Below, piece by piece: positions 8,385 to 17,318 of a stretch of 64,000 nucleotides of DNA. Every line of letters begins with the position of its first letter. Positions within the stretch are counted from its first letter, which is position 1. The notes beneath the pieces were generated by a model. The model was not told the DNA's origin. It saw only the letters and a program-made list of their open reading frames with translations, and made no database searches. Source of the stretch: Alkalihalobacillus sp. FSL W8-0930 (GTDB lineage: Bacteria > Bacillota > Bacilli > Bacillales > Bacillaceae_D); contig CP150183.1 of assembly GCA_037965595.1 (NCBI GenBank), forward strand, positions 992,001-1,056,000, read 5' to 3'. The position numbers and the translations under genes are program-made.

Positions 8385-9917
8385 ATGAAAGTAAATGAAG
8401 AGATCCTGCTGAAGAATAATATCTATGTATCAAATGTGCATGTAAAACGATTTATGTTCACTGGGGAAGAACGAACCTACATCAGAACAATGAATAGTTA
8501 TTGCATGATCTATATGAAAAAGGGGAGTGGTTCCTTATCAGTTGACCATAAGTTCGTGCCAGTAGGAAGTGGAGATTCACTTATCCTGACACCTGGTATG
8601 AACGTTACTTGGAATTCTGATAAAGATACCCTAGTTGAATGTTTAGTCGTTTTCTTTCATTGTGCTGAACTAAGTAGGAAGAATAAGGAATGGGTGGTCA
8701 CTTCACCTACTTATCCGATCATAGTCGATCCTTCTGCTGATATAAGATTGGCTTCTAATGGATTGTTTTATCTTTGTACGTATGAGAAGCATAATCTGTT
8801 GAAGGTGAAACAGGTCTTAGGTCAGCTGTTATACCAAATAAGAAAGAAAGCTCAGATGACTAATTTTCGATCGATGGAGGATGTCAGAGCCTATATGGAC
8901 AAACACTTTACAGAGAACCTGACAGTTTCATTTTTAGCGACTTATTCTGGATACAGCATGACACAATTTAGTAAACTATTTAAACAAACGTATCATATCA
9001 CTCCCACGCGTTATCTAACGGAAAAGAGAATGAAGCTAGCGAAGCAATTATTGTTCTCAAGAGTGAAAGCCAAAGACATTGCAGCGTACTTAGGATATAC
9101 CGATGAATATTACTTTAGTAGAGTATTTAAGAAAGTAGAGGGTGTAGCTCCTTCACTTTATATGAAAAAGAAGAATTTGAATATCGCTTCAGTATATTAC
9201 GGATTTGATGATCATCTTTCTGTTCTTGGACTTAATCCTGTTTCTTCCCTTTCGTACAAGCAAAGAGTGTCACAAAGTATGATCAATAACAATCAACACG
9301 GCATATTAATTGATAGTGTGATCCCAAACTACTTTAAACTAAAAGATGCGAACCCAGATATTATTTTAGCTAGTGAGTCTTTTATTCCATCGACTGAGTT
9401 AGACCATATTGCTCCTATTATCATTTTGCAAGAAACTAAAAATTATCAAGACGTATTAGTAGAATTGGCTTCTGCTTTTGGGCGCGAAGCTCAAGCTGAG
9501 AATTGGATCAATCAGTTCGAAGAGAGAAAAGAAAGAGTAAAACATATAATACATGAGTCATTAGGGAAAAAAACGGTTTGTTTCATAAGGGTAGGGTCCA
9601 AAGGGTACCGAATGTACGGTGAGATGAGTCAAATGGGACACTTATTATACAAAGATTTAGAGCTTAATCCTTCTGAGCTAATTACAGGGCCCCACAGAGA
9701 ATTTGAATTGGAAGAGCTTAACGCAAGTCTTGCCGAATATATTTTTATAATGGTTGATTCAAATGATGAGGCACATCAGAAAATGAAAGCTTTTAGGAAT
9801 GGCTTGAATAAAAAGAACCAGGTGATAGAAGCTCACGATTTGTTCTATCAGACCCTAGGACCTAGAGGATATCAGTATTCGATGGAGTTTATCTTTAACC
9901 GTTTAATCGAGCCATAA
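8385..9917 (+). CDS. btr: Btr/YbbB-like AraC regulator fused to a siderophore-binding domain
   Basis: 510 aa in three parts: a cupin-like N-terminal region (1-150), an AraC double helix-turn-helix (~165-262, with MTQFSKLFKQTYHITPTRYL and YYFSRVFKKVEGVAPSLYMK), and a C-terminal FecCD-type periplasmic-binding-protein domain (~270-508). B. subtilis Btr has this plan: it senses ferric siderophore in the cytoplasm and activates feuABC. A TTG at 8373 is in frame, but GGGGGT lies 4-9 nt before the ATG at 8385. It is followed by a Fur box and a siderophore-binding lipoprotein gene, the likely target. It differs from Btr in having no adjacent permease genes to regulate. Confidence 0.88.
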   Translation: MKVNEEILLKNNIYVSNVHVKRFMFTGEERTYIRTMNSYCMIYMKKGSGSLSVDHKFVPVGSGDSLILTPGMNVTWNSDKDTLVECLVVFFHCAELSRKNKEWVVTSPTYPIIVDPSADIRLASNGLFYLCTYEKHNLLKVKQVLGQLLYQIRKKAQMTNFRSMEDVRAYMDKHFTENLTVSFLATYSGYSMTQFSKLFKQTYHITPTRYLTEKRMKLAKQLLFSRVKAKDIAAYLGYTDEYYFSRVFKKVEGVAPSLYMKKKNLNIASVYYGFDDHLSVLGLNPVSSLSYKQRVSQSMINNNQHGILIDSVIPNYFKLKDANPDIILASESFIPSTELDHIAPIIILQETKNYQDVLVELASAFGREAQAENWINQFEERKERVKHIIHESLGKKTVCFIRVGSKGYRMYGEMSQMGHLLYKDLELNPSELITGPHREFELEELNASLAEYIFIMVDSNDEAHQKMKAFRNGLNKKNQVIEAHDLFYQTLGPRGYQYSMEFIFNRLIEP

Positions 9918-9986
9918 TGCATGTAGAAAAAAAGTCCATCAAAACAGGCTATAAAGTCCATTGATTGAATCATATTCTTAGGTCAT

Positions 9987-10006
9987 GATAATGATAATTA
10001 TTATCA
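9987..10006 (+). promoter_or_regulatory. Fur box
   Basis: TGATAATTATTATCA at 9992-10006 is a perfect 7-1-7 Fur motif. The wider 19 bp (9987-10005) matches the classical GATAATGATAATCATTATC at 18 of 19 positions. It ends 16 nt before the start codon of the lipoprotein gene, so ferric Fur would block its transcription when iron is plentiful. Confidence 0.93.
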
Positions 10007-10022
10007 TTATGAGGTGGACAAT

Positions 10023-10991
10023 ATGAACAACAAAACAAATGCAGTTATTTTAACATCGTTAATCGGGTCTCTAACGATTATTGGTGCGTGTAGTAATCAA
10101 GGTGAGGTTGCAGAAGAACAGGGTACAACGGGTGTAGAGGAGACTCAAACAATTACGCATCTTAGAGGAGAGTCAGATGTTCCTTTAGAGATTGAAAAGG
10201 CCGTTGTATTATCAGCATCATACATCGACCATATGTTAACAATTGATGAAAAACCGTATGCAGTAAATGTGGAGGCTCGATATGGTGGAGACTACCCAGC
10301 TTATCTCGAAGATCAATTAGATGGAGTGCACCTAGTTGGTTCGGCAGATGAACCTAATCTAGAAGCCATTACATCATTGGATCCAGACGTTATCCTCGTT
10401 GAGAGTAGAACACCAGATGACACCTATAATTTATTAGAGCAAATTGCACCTACGATTGTTCTTGGTAATGAGTGGCTTGATTATGATGATGATCCTGATT
10501 TCTGGACAGAAGATTTATTAGCGATTGCTGGTATGTATGACAAAGTGGATCTTGCGCAAAAGAAAATAGAGGAATTAAACCAAAAAACAGAAGATGCGAG
10601 AAAGACGATTGAGACATTAGAGGATAGAAAGCTTGCATACCTACGCTTAAGAGATGATATGGTTCAGATATACGCGGAGAGCGGGCACCCCATGAATACA
10701 CTTTTGTATAAGGATTTAAATTTTGTGCCTTCGCAAATGACGCCGGTTGATCAACGAGAAGATCTCTCCTTGGAAACCATTCCTGAGATTGACGCAGATT
10801 ATATCTTTTTAGAAGGTGATGTGAATAGCTCTGAAACAGTAGAAGAAATGAAGCAAAACGAGCTCTGGAACCGGATTCCCGCAGCCCAAAAAAATCAGAT
10901 TTACGCAACGGATTCATACTGGCTTTCAAAAGGGTGGGGAGCCATTGGAAGAGGTCAAATCATTGATGAAATAGTGAATGACATTGAGTGA
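10023..10991 (+). CDS. Iron-siderophore ABC transporter substrate-binding lipoprotein (FeuA-like)
   Basis: 322 aa. A signal peptide ends in the lipobox IGAC (Cys23), followed by an acidic linker and a FecB/FeuA-type bilobed binding domain (PF01497-like): VVLSASYIDHMLTI, ALDP-like SLDPDVILVESR, and a C-terminal YWLSKGWGAIGRGQIIDEI. It would capture a ferric siderophore at the membrane surface. A GTG at 10014 is in frame but overlaps GAGGTGG, so ATG 10023 is chosen. It is controlled by the Fur box just upstream and probably by the Btr-like activator. No FecCD permease or ATPase gene is adjacent, so it must borrow a permease encoded elsewhere. Confidence 0.9.
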   Translation: MNNKTNAVILTSLIGSLTIIGACSNQGEVAEEQGTTGVEETQTITHLRGESDVPLEIEKAVVLSASYIDHMLTIDEKPYAVNVEARYGGDYPAYLEDQLDGVHLVGSADEPNLEAITSLDPDVILVESRTPDDTYNLLEQIAPTIVLGNEWLDYDDDPDFWTEDLLAIAGMYDKVDLAQKKIEELNQKTEDARKTIETLEDRKLAYLRLRDDMVQIYAESGHPMNTLLYKDLNFVPSQMTPVDQREDLSLETIPEIDADYIFLEGDVNSSETVEEMKQNELWNRIPAAQKNQIYATDSYWLSKGWGAIGRGQIIDEIVNDIE

Positions 10992-11772
10992 TTCTCGGAG
11001 GGTACCGGAAATAATCGTACCTGATGAGACAAAACATTTTTTGTCAACACAGTTTTATATAACTGTTACTCATCATTCTGAACTTGAATATCCGTACACC
11101 TTAAGTGATTATTTCGACCCAGCCAAACGAAAAGAGATCTTAGATACACAATCATCTCTTTTAAATACACCTCCTGCGATTGTAGTTGGTTCGTTATTTG
11201 CAAAACGGTTCTCAGTATTTGTGACTGCTGCATTGATGTCAGTTAGTTTATACGATCTTAAACTTCCCATACAACCTAGCTCTACTCTTTTTAATATCAT
11301 AAGGCAAGCTCAATTTACTTACAGAATGAATGAGAGTGATGTTAAGCCTCTTACCTATAAAAGTTTGTCTGATAGAGATCACTTGGTAAACAGCTTTCTT
11401 CAGGACTTTATTGTTCAAGTTGAAAGAATTATAAAAGCCGTATCATCACATACAGGGTGTAAAACGACAATCATGTGGTCACTGATATGGCATAATGTAT
11501 TAAATTATTATTTAAACGTCAAAACGAGATACAGCAACGAATTAAGCTTTGATAAACTAAACATACTCTTACATGATGAAAAACGACTCCATGAAAGTTT
11601 ATTTATCCCTAATCAATTTAAACGGTTTACCCTTTATAAGTACTCAGATAAAGAAACCTTTTATTTGCGTAAACATTGTTGCTTAGCATTTAAGCTTTCC
11701 GCTGGTCACGGATATTGTGCAACCTGTCCGAAACTAACTGAAAGTGAAAGAGACAAGCTGTTAAAGGCTTAG
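10978..11772 (+). CDS. FhuF/FchR-type [2Fe-2S] ferric-siderophore reductase
   Basis: 264 aa. The C-terminus carries C234-C235-x11-C247-x2-C250 (CCLAFKLSAGHGYCATCP), the unusual iron-sulphur motif of FhuF-family reductases, which reduce Fe(III)-siderophores to release iron in the cytoplasm. FchR of B. halodurans is a characterised Gram-positive example. It overlaps the lipoprotein gene by 14 nt, so the two are cotranscribed and probably coupled. The start is uncertain: ATG 10978 has no good ribosome site, whereas a GGAGGG at 10997-11002 lies inside the frame with no ATG/GTG/TTG at the right distance. Confidence 0.87.
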   Translation: MTLSDSRRVPEIIVPDETKHFLSTQFYITVTHHSELEYPYTLSDYFDPAKRKEILDTQSSLLNTPPAIVVGSLFAKRFSVFVTAALMSVSLYDLKLPIQPSSTLFNIIRQAQFTYRMNESDVKPLTYKSLSDRDHLVNSFLQDFIVQVERIIKAVSSHTGCKTTIMWSLIWHNVLNYYLNVKTRYSNELSFDKLNILLHDEKRLHESLFIPNQFKRFTLYKYSDKETFYLRKHCCLAFKLSAGHGYCATCPKLTESERDKLLKA

Positions 11773-11791
11773 GAATGAGGAGGAATAGCAT

Positions 11792-12310
11792 ATGGATCTC
11801 CGTTATCCAATTGGGCCATTTGTGGAACCAACAGTCATACATTCAGAGCAGATTTCGAATTGGATTAAAGAAATGGAGAGGACTCCAGCCAACGTCAGAA
11901 AGGCAGTAGAAGGTTTATCTGATGCACAGCTTGATACACCTTATCGCCCAGGTGGATGGACTCTTAGACAGGTTGTTCATCACATTCCTGATAGCCATAT
12001 GAATTCATACATTCGTTTTAAATGGGCACTTACGGAGGAAGAACCGACCATCCGCCCTTATTTTGAAGATAGGTGGTCAGAGCTGTCTGACTCAAAGCTT
12101 GCGATTGAAGTGTCATTGAATTTGCTTGATTCATTACACGAGCGATGGACAAAGCTGTTACACTTTTTGGATTCAGCGGCGCTTGACCGAACCTTTATCC
12201 ACCCGGAGAATGGGGAAGTGAAGCTATCTGCTGCGATTGGCATGTATGCGTGGCACGGCAATCACCATATCGCTCATATCAATTCTTTGCGCGAACGAAT
12301 GGGATGGTAG
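11792..12310 (+). CDS. yfiT: YfiT family putative metal-dependent hydrolase / bacillithiol transferase
   Basis: 172 aa, very close in length and sequence pattern to B. subtilis Yfi[12 protein letters not shown] start, [27 protein letters not shown], and the C-terminal [13 protein letters not shown]. The three metal-binding histidines of the DinB-like fold lie in VVHH and HGNHHIAH. YfiT binds nickel/zinc, and its group (BstA-like) includes bacillithiol S-transferases. It is translated from GAGGAGG, 19 nt after the reductase stop, so it may be the last member of the iron operon, or have its own promoter. Confidence 0.93.
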   Translation: MDLRYPIGPFVEPTVIHSEQISNWIKEMERTPANVRKAVEGLSDAQLDTPYRPGGWTLRQVVHHIPDSHMNSYIRFKWALTEEEPTIRPYFEDRWSELSDSKLAIEVSLNLLDSLHERWTKLLHFLDSAALDRTFIHPENGEVKLSAAIGMYAWHGNHHIAHINSLRERMGW

Positions 12311-12323
12311 GGGGAGACACACG

Positions 12324-12602
12324 ATGGATCAAGACATGTTTAAGAATTTCATGTACGGTAGTGTTGTTCTAATCATTTTAGGCTTAATCTTCATATTAGC
12401 CAGTACGAATATAGGACTGTGGATGTCAGATAGTTGGTTAGATAGTTACATAAATAGATTCCCAGAGGACGACGTTGATTTTAGCGAATTGGAATTGCGA
12501 AGTTCAACTCATATCCAGCAGATTTTAGTTATTGGATCAATCTTGTTTTTTGTTGGGTTGATGGCATCATTTATTACGCTGTTTAAACGATTTGTAAAAT
12601 AG
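12324..12602 (+). CDS. Small two-helix membrane protein, unknown
   Basis: 92 aa from the ATG at 12324, preceded by GGGGGAG. Two transmembrane helices (~11-31 and ~68-87) flank an acidic soluble loop (FPEDDVDFSELELRSS). It begins 13 nt after yfiT and is followed by a perfect terminator, so it is probably the last gene of that transcript. Family not recognised. Confidence 0.7.
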   Translation: MDQDMFKNFMYGSVVLIILGLIFILASTNIGLWMSDSWLDSYINRFPEDDVDFSELELRSSTHIQQILVIGSILFFVGLMASFITLFKRFVK

Positions 12603-12605
12603 GAA

Positions 12606-12650
12606 AAAGAAGCAATCATGTGAGCTATTCACATGATTGCTTCTTTTTTA
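12606..12650 (+). terminator. Strong terminator
   Basis: AAGAAGCAATCATGTGA pairs perfectly with TCACATGATTGCTTCTT around a 5-nt loop, followed by TTTT, directly after the small membrane protein gene. The A-run on the other side could also serve minus-strand transcripts. Confidence 0.95.
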
Positions 12651-12761
12651 TGAATTGGGAATGACAAAATGCTCCTTATACTTTCGATCATCAGTATCTT
12701 TAAATAGAGAGGAGTTATTCAGAAAAAGAGGCAGTGTTAATAGCATCAATTAATTCATTTC

Positions 12762-13337
12762 TCACGTTCCAACGCCGTTTAGAAAAATATCAATCATTTT
12801 TTTAAGAAGCGTATATGATTCCAATTCGTTTCCGTAGAATTCCTTATAATTTACACTCATAAATTGAGACATTAAAATAAATCCTAATGTTTTTGGGTTT
12901 TCGTTAGGGTCAACCAAATCAGCTTCTTGGCATTTTTTAACTATTTCTGTGTAGAAATTCAAATAGGTCTCATCAATTATTTTTATTCTCGACGTTGTTT
13001 GTTCAGAATTGAATGAACTAGCATAAAATTCTTCTGTTGCTTGATGGAAAAAGCTGTTTAGGCTATTTTTTGAAAAGAACTTGGCGAGTGTATATAATAC
13101 ATTTTTCTCTTCTGATTTGTTGTATTTCTGCCAGTCATTTAACCATTTGTTTAAGTCTTCTTCCAAAATGGAGAGGTAGAGTGCTTCTTTACTTTCAAAA
13201 TGGTAGTATAAATTGCCTTTACTTGTGCTTGCCTTTTTGATTATTTCACTCATCGAGGTCTCAGAATATCCTTTTGAGTTAAATAGCTCACGAGCAGCTA
13301 ATATAATGTTCTCTTTCAAATTTACCTTTTTGTCCAC
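12762..13337 (-). CDS. TetR/AcrR-family regulator of the neighbouring exporter
   Basis: 191 aa. Residues ~8-55 form a TetR helix-turn-helix (ILAARELFNSKGYSETSMSEI... KGNLYYHFESKEALY, with the canonical YYHF). The remainder is the helical ligand domain. The start is GTG at 13337 with TGAGG upstream. It is on the same strand as, and downstream of, an MFS exporter and a USP-like gene, both of which carry the operator-like site ACCGACTGATCGGT. It is the obvious repressor candidate, releasing in response to an unknown drug. A terminator separates it from the exporter. Confidence 0.88.
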   Translation of the reverse strand: MDKKVNLKENIILAARELFNSKGYSETSMSEIIKKASTSKGNLYYHFESKEALYLSILEEDLNKWLNDWQKYNKSEEKNVLYTLAKFFSKNSLNSFFHQATEEFYASSFNSEQTTSRIKIIDETYLNFYTEIVKKCQEADLVDPNENPKTLGFILMSQFMSVNYKEFYGNELESYTLLKKMIDIFLNGVGT

Positions 13338-13371
13338 TTAACCTCAGTCCTTCATATATGTCCTTATAAGA

Positions 13372-13410
13372 ACAGCCACATTCTTATCGTATCAAATGTG
13401 GCTGCTCATA
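13372..13410 (-). terminator. Terminator between the MFS gene and the TetR gene
   Basis: CAGCCACATT pairs with AATGTGGCTG over a ~13-nt loop. On the minus strand it lies ~25 nt after the MFS stop and ahead of the TetR start. Confidence 0.7.
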
Positions 13411-13432
13411 ACTAGACTTAGCGTGTTGCTAG

Positions 13433-14650
13433 CTAACTAATATGCTTAAACTCTTTGCCTCTCCAGAAGATAATGGCGGTAGCAGTAAGCCCAATGATAC
13501 TAGACACTAGGAGAACGATTTGTATGTTTAGTCCAGTCGCAACAAATCCACTAATCATTCCATAAGCAATTGGATCAAATCCATTCATCGCGAGAAAGAT
13601 GAGGCTCATTACCCTACCCATTAAATGCTCCTCAGTATTCTCCTGAGCCAGTGTAAATACAGGAATGAATACAAACGCCATCGAGAAACCAATGACAAAT
13701 AAGAGGATCGTTAACAACGTTAAGTTGGGAAGTAAACTAAAAATGAAAAAGAAAGCAAGGGTAGAGAATAAACCGATGAGTGAAGCAAATCCTTTTCTTT
13801 TTATTTTTATAAAGCTCAGTATAAGAGTACCAACTACCATGCCTACACCTAAGCTAACCTCCATATAACTTAGATTGATCGGGCTTCCACCGTGTACATC
13901 GACTAGTAACGGAATCGCAATGTGCAATGACCCAAAAACAAAGAAATTTAAAACGACTAGTACAAGAATTCCAGTTACCAAAAATCCCGAAGAGCGTACA
14001 AAATGAAATCCTTCTTTTAACTCTTTAAGTGGACTCTGTTTCTGACTCCATTCAACGGCTTTTTCTTTAATTAATGGTGGAAAGACAAAAATAGCTGAAA
14101 CAAGTATTAAGACCGTTGCTACAAAGTAACTATCAGAAACGCCTCTAGTTTCCATCATCACTCCAGCAAGAATGGGTCCAATGATAAAGGCAACCTGATC
14201 AACACCTTGAAAGTAAGCATTCGCTTGTTGCAGCTGACTTTTCGGAACAATTTTAGGAACCATCGAAGAGCTGGCAGGGCCAAAAAACGCATCTAGCATG
14301 CCAAATAAGGCAGCAAGAACAAGTAATAAAGATAAGGTCATTGAATCATTCGCAATTAACAAGTAGATTACGAACATAAGGATGGCTTGAATTAAATTTG
14401 TGCTAAACATAATCGTTGTTTTCTTATATTGATCTGCTAGCACCCCGCCATACGTAATCATAATTAGCCTTGGAACAGTGGCTGCTATTAACACAATGCC
14501 TAACATACTTGGCATGTTCAGTTCGGTCACAACATACCAAGTGGTTGTTGTTAAGAACATGCTAAAACCCATCACGGCAAAGATCCCAGCCATGAGAATT
14601 AATACATACGTTCTATTCTTAAAGAGGGACAGGTTTGTATTTGTTTCCAT
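13433..14650 (-). CDS. MFS drug efflux transporter
   Basis: 405 aa with about 12 hydrophobic helices. MFS signatures include the loop GGVLADQYKKTT after TM2 (residues ~70-81, the G-x-L-a-D-r-x-x-R/K-r motif) and a long cytoplasmic centre loop near residue 200 (KEKAVEWSQKQSPLKELKEG). It resembles the macrolide-efflux/MdrP-like group (DHA3). Such proteins export drugs with proton exchange. GAAAGGAA precedes the ATG. The site ACCGACTGATCGGT 23 nt upstream (14673-14686) implies TetR repression. Confidence 0.9.
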   Translation of the reverse strand: METNTNLSLFKNRTYVLILMAGIFAVMGFSMFLTTTTWYVVTELNMPSMLGIVLIAATVPRLIMITYGGVLADQYKKTTIMFSTNLIQAILMFVIYLLIANDSMTLSLLLVLAALFGMLDAFFGPASSSMVPKIVPKSQLQQANAYFQGVDQVAFIIGPILAGVMMETRGVSDSYFVATVLILVSAIFVFPPLIKEKAVEWSQKQSPLKELKEGFHFVRSSGFLVTGILVLVVLNFFVFGSLHIAIPLLVDVHGGSPINLSYMEVSLGVGMVVGTLILSFIKIKRKGFASLIGLFSTLAFFFIFSLLPNLTLLTILLFVIGFSMAFVFIPVFTLAQENTEEHLMGRVMSLIFLAMNGFDPIAYGMISGFVATGLNIQIVLLVSSIIGLTATAIIFWRGKEFKHIS

Positions 14651-14672
14651 ATCTATATTCCTTTCAAAATAA

Positions 14673-14686
14673 ACCGACTGATCGGT
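14673..14686 (-). promoter_or_regulatory. TetR-type operator upstream of the MFS gene
   Basis: ACCGACTGATCGGT has ACCGA/TCGGT arms around CTGA. The identical 14-mer, extended by TCT on the right, recurs at 15390-15403 ahead of the USP-like gene, so one regulator probably binds both. Confidence 0.8.
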
Positions 14687-14715
14687 CTATATTTTATACA
14701 TTTTTAATGAAAAGT

Positions 14716-15366
14716 TCATGAATCAAGCTTTATTTTTTCGATAGCGATGCGATCGACTATTTTATAAATCTCGGTTCCATTTGTAATTGAGGGTAGGAAT
14801 AGTCCGTTCTCAAAATCAGTTGAAAGTCTTCTAAAATAAAGTCCAGAATTCTTATTAGGTTCATGTGTGCAAACTAATGTAAGATCACCATTCACCTCTT
14901 CATTCAAATAAGCAAATTTCCCAGATTCAAATTCGTCTTTCTTAAAAGGTAATAGATTAATCGAAAGGAGATGCAAATCACTCTCTGGAAAATGCTTTTG
15001 AACCATTTGACTCACAGAACCATAAATCATGGTATCTAGAAAATGTTCTTCCTCGTTGACCGACAGTAGTTGAGAATACGCTTTGAGCTTGTATTTCTCC
15101 TTCAAGATCTTTAAATAATCCGACTCACCCCTTAACTCTTCAAACCAGATATCCTTAGTCAATTGACTAGTAGTTGAGAAGCTTTCTAGGTCACTTTTAA
15201 TAAATTGTAATTCGTCTTCTTGATCCTCCTCATATACATCAAACATAATCACAATATCTATCGTCGTGTTAAAGGCCTTAGCTAGTTCTTCTGCTTTCTT
15301 CAACACAAGAGGGTTGTAATGATGTTTTTCCAAGAAAACAAGCAGGGTCTTTGTCGTTTTAGTCAC
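14716..15366 (-). CDS. Universal-stress-protein-like protein of unknown function
   Basis: About 216 aa. The N-terminus KTTKTLLVFLEKHHYNPLVLKKAEELAKAFNTTIDIVIMF reads like the first strand-helix-strand of a universal stress protein fold; no ATP-binding GxxGS motif is evident, so the assignment is weak. The longest frame starts at 15423, but that would place the TetR operator inside the coding region. GTG at 15366 is 7 nt from AAAGGA, while ATG at 15375 directly abuts it, so GTG is favoured. It is the first gene of the operator-controlled pair with the MFS exporter. Confidence 0.65.
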   Translation of the reverse strand: MTKTTKTLLVFLEKHHYNPLVLKKAEELAKAFNTTIDIVIMFDVYEEDQEDELQFIKSDLESFSTTSQLTKDIWFEELRGESDYLKILKEKYKLKAYSQLLSVNEEEHFLDTMIYGSVSQMVQKHFPESDLHLLSINLLPFKKDEFESGKFAYLNEEVNGDLTLVCTHEPNKNSGLYFRRLSTDFENGLFLPSITNGTEIYKIVDRIAIEKIKLDS

Positions 15367-15389
15367 TTTAATCATCCTTTTTATATTAT

Positions 15390-15403
15390 ACCGACTGATC
15401 GGT
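15390..15403 (-). promoter_or_regulatory. TetR-type operator upstream of the USP-like gene
   Basis: Second exact copy of ACCGACTGATCGGT, 24 nt before the GTG start. It ties this gene to the same TetR regulator as the MFS exporter. Confidence 0.8.
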
Positions 15404-15528
15404 CTGTATTTCAGATCATACATAAAAAGAAGATCATTGTAAAGCTTCTAAACTTATATTAATTTAATGTCAAAATCGGCGGTTATTGGACAAATTTCAT
15501 CGACATACCATAGTGGGAAGGAGGGGGC

Positions 15529-15744
15529 ATGATGTCAAAAAGCAACAAGGATCAAACCGTGTTTTACAGTATAAAAGGTTCAACCATACGAAATTTCATC
15601 ATGATCGATTGTATATCTGGAACAGGAATTTATTATGTGGCTAAAATAATGACGACTAGTATTGTTATTGGCATGATAAGTAGTATTGTCGGTACTGTTG
15701 AAATGAAAAAGCTTTCAAAAAGGAAATTTCTTAAAAATCCATAA
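15529..15744 (+). CDS. Small single-helix protein, unknown
   Basis: 70-71 aa (ATG at 15529 or 15532) preceded by a very strong GGAAGGAGGGGG. One hydrophobic stretch (~39-56, IMTTSIVIGMISSIVGTV) follows a soluble N-terminus and precedes a basic tail (KKLSKRKFLKN). Likely a membrane-anchored small protein. No family recognised. It lies alone between the USP-like gene and rlmCD. Confidence 0.6.
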   Translation: MMSKSNKDQTVFYSIKGSTIRNFIMIDCISGTGIYYVAKIMTTSIVIGMISSIVGTVEMKKLSKRKFLKNP

Positions 15745-15845
15745 GTTTTTGATTGATGAAATGGAATCCTACGCTATATCAACGAATTTCCATTCATGCT
15801 AAAATAACGATACGATCAAATTTAGAAGTAAAGGAATTAACATAG

Positions 15846-17222
15846 ATGAGTAAAATCACACCACCCGTACAAAAGAATCAAACACTTGATGTCACCATCA
15901 CCGACTTAAGTCATCAAGGGGCTGGGGTTGCCAAGCATGAGGGGTACACATTGTTTATCCCTAAAGCATTGCCCGGTGAAACCTGTGAAGTGAAGGTTAC
16001 AAAAACAAGTAAAGGCTATGGATTTGCACGTTTAATGCAGATTCATACGCCAAGCCCTGACCGGGCAGATGCACCCTGTCCAATCTACGACCAATGCGGA
16101 GGCTGTCAGCTGCAGCATATGTCCTACGCTGGTCAGCTGCGCTATAAGCAAAAGCAAGTACAGGACGCTTTAGAACGATTAGGAGGAATTACCGACGTTC
16201 CTGTTCTGCCAACACTCGGAATGGACGAGCCTTGGCGCTATCGTAATAAATCGCAAGTACCAGTCGGCGAACGTGACGGAGAAGTCATCGCAGGATTTTA
16301 TCAGGAACGAAGCCACCGCATTGTTGATATGGAAGAATGTATCATTCAAAACAAACACAACGATGAGATTGTCCAAAAGGTAAAAGAACTAGCCAACCAA
16401 TATGGTATACGTGGATATGATGAAGACAAACACCGTGGCACCCTAAGACATGTGGTTGTTCGCTATGGTCGCCAAAGTGGTGAATTAATGGTGGTTTTTG
16501 TCACGCGCGATGAAGCTCTACCAAACAAAAAGAACCTTATTGAAGAAATTCGGTCAGCTTTTCCATCAGTGAAGTCAATTGTGCAAAACATCAACCCAAA
16601 ACGCACAAACGTTATTTTCGGAGACAAAACCAAAGTCCTTTGGGGCGAAGAGTATATCTATGACTCCATAGGGGACATCAAATTCGCGATCTCTGCCAGA
16701 TCCTTTTATCAGGTCAACCCAGAGCAAACCAAAGTGCTATACGACAAAACCTTAGAGTACGCAAACCTGACCGGATCAGAAGCCGTAATTGACGCTTACT
16801 GCGGCATCGGAACCATTTCGCTGTTTTTAGCCCAGCAAGCAAAGCATGTCTACGGTGTGGAAATTGTCCCTGAAGCCATCAGCGATGCGAAGCGCAACGC
16901 CGAGCTAAACGGTTTCACAAACACCGACTTCGCAGTAGGCGAAGCCGAAAACGTCATCCCATGGTGGGCCGCCCAAGGCATCCGCCCAGACGTCATGGTT
17001 GTTGATCCACCACGAAAAGGCTGTGACGAAAAGCTACTTAACACCATGCTTCAAATGAAGCCAGAGCGAATTGTCTATGTAAGCTGTAACCCAGCCACAC
17101 TAGCACGAGATCTGAAGGTGCTTGGAGAAGGTGGTTATAAGACAAAGCAAGTGCAGCCGGTGGATATGTTTCCGCAGTCGACGCATGTGGAGTGTGTGGT
17201 GGAGTTGGAGTTGGCGGAATAA
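15846..17222 (+). CDS. rlmCD: 23S rRNA (uracil-C5)-methyltransferase RlmCD/RlmD
   Basis: 458 aa. An N-terminal TRAM RNA-binding domain (~10-65) is followed by an iron-sulphur cluster set (C78, C84, C87 in [10 protein letters not shown], with a fourth Cys in MEECIIQ), an SAM-binding [14 protein letters not shown] and the catalytic C414 in [12 protein letters not shown]. In Firmicutes this enzyme (B. subtilis YefA) methylates U747 and U1939 of 23S rRNA. The ATG follows AAAGGAATTAACATAG. A weak terminator follows at about 17253. Confidence 0.95.
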   Translation: MSKITPPVQKNQTLDVTITDLSHQGAGVAKHEGYTLFIPKALPGETCEVKVTKTSKGYGFARLMQIHTPSPDRADAPCPIYDQCGGCQLQHMSYAGQLRYKQKQVQDALERLGGITDVPVLPTLGMDEPWRYRNKSQVPVGERDGEVIAGFYQERSHRIVDMEECIIQNKHNDEIVQKVKELANQYGIRGYDEDKHRGTLRHVVVRYGRQSGELMVVFVTRDEALPNKKNLIEEIRSAFPSVKSIVQNINPKRTNVIFGDKTKVLWGEEYIYDSIGDIKFAISARSFYQVNPEQTKVLYDKTLEYANLTGSEAVIDAYCGIGTISLFLAQQAKHVYGVEIVPEAISDAKRNAELNGFTNTDFAVGEAENVIPWWAAQGIRPDVMVVDPPRKGCDEKLLNTMLQMKPERIVYVSCNPATLARDLKVLGEGGYKTKQVQPVDMFPQSTHVECVVELELAE

Positions 17223-17252
17223 AGAATGATAGCAAAACAATAAATGACATCA

Positions 17253-17293
17253 AGAATGCCTCTCCCTAATTACTTTTCGGAGTGGTATTTTTG
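17253..17293 (+). terminator. Probable terminator after rlmCD
   Basis: AATGCCTCTCC pairs imperfectly with GGAGTGGTATT, followed by TTTT, 31 nt after the rlmCD stop. Confidence 0.55.
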
Positions 17294-17318
17294 ATTTTAG
17301 GTGAAAAAGGAGGATTAC

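Noticed and set aside
10450-10929. 159-codon minus-strand ORF inside the lipoprotein gene
   Set aside because: It lies wholly opposite a well-supported gene, with no ribosome site and no domain.
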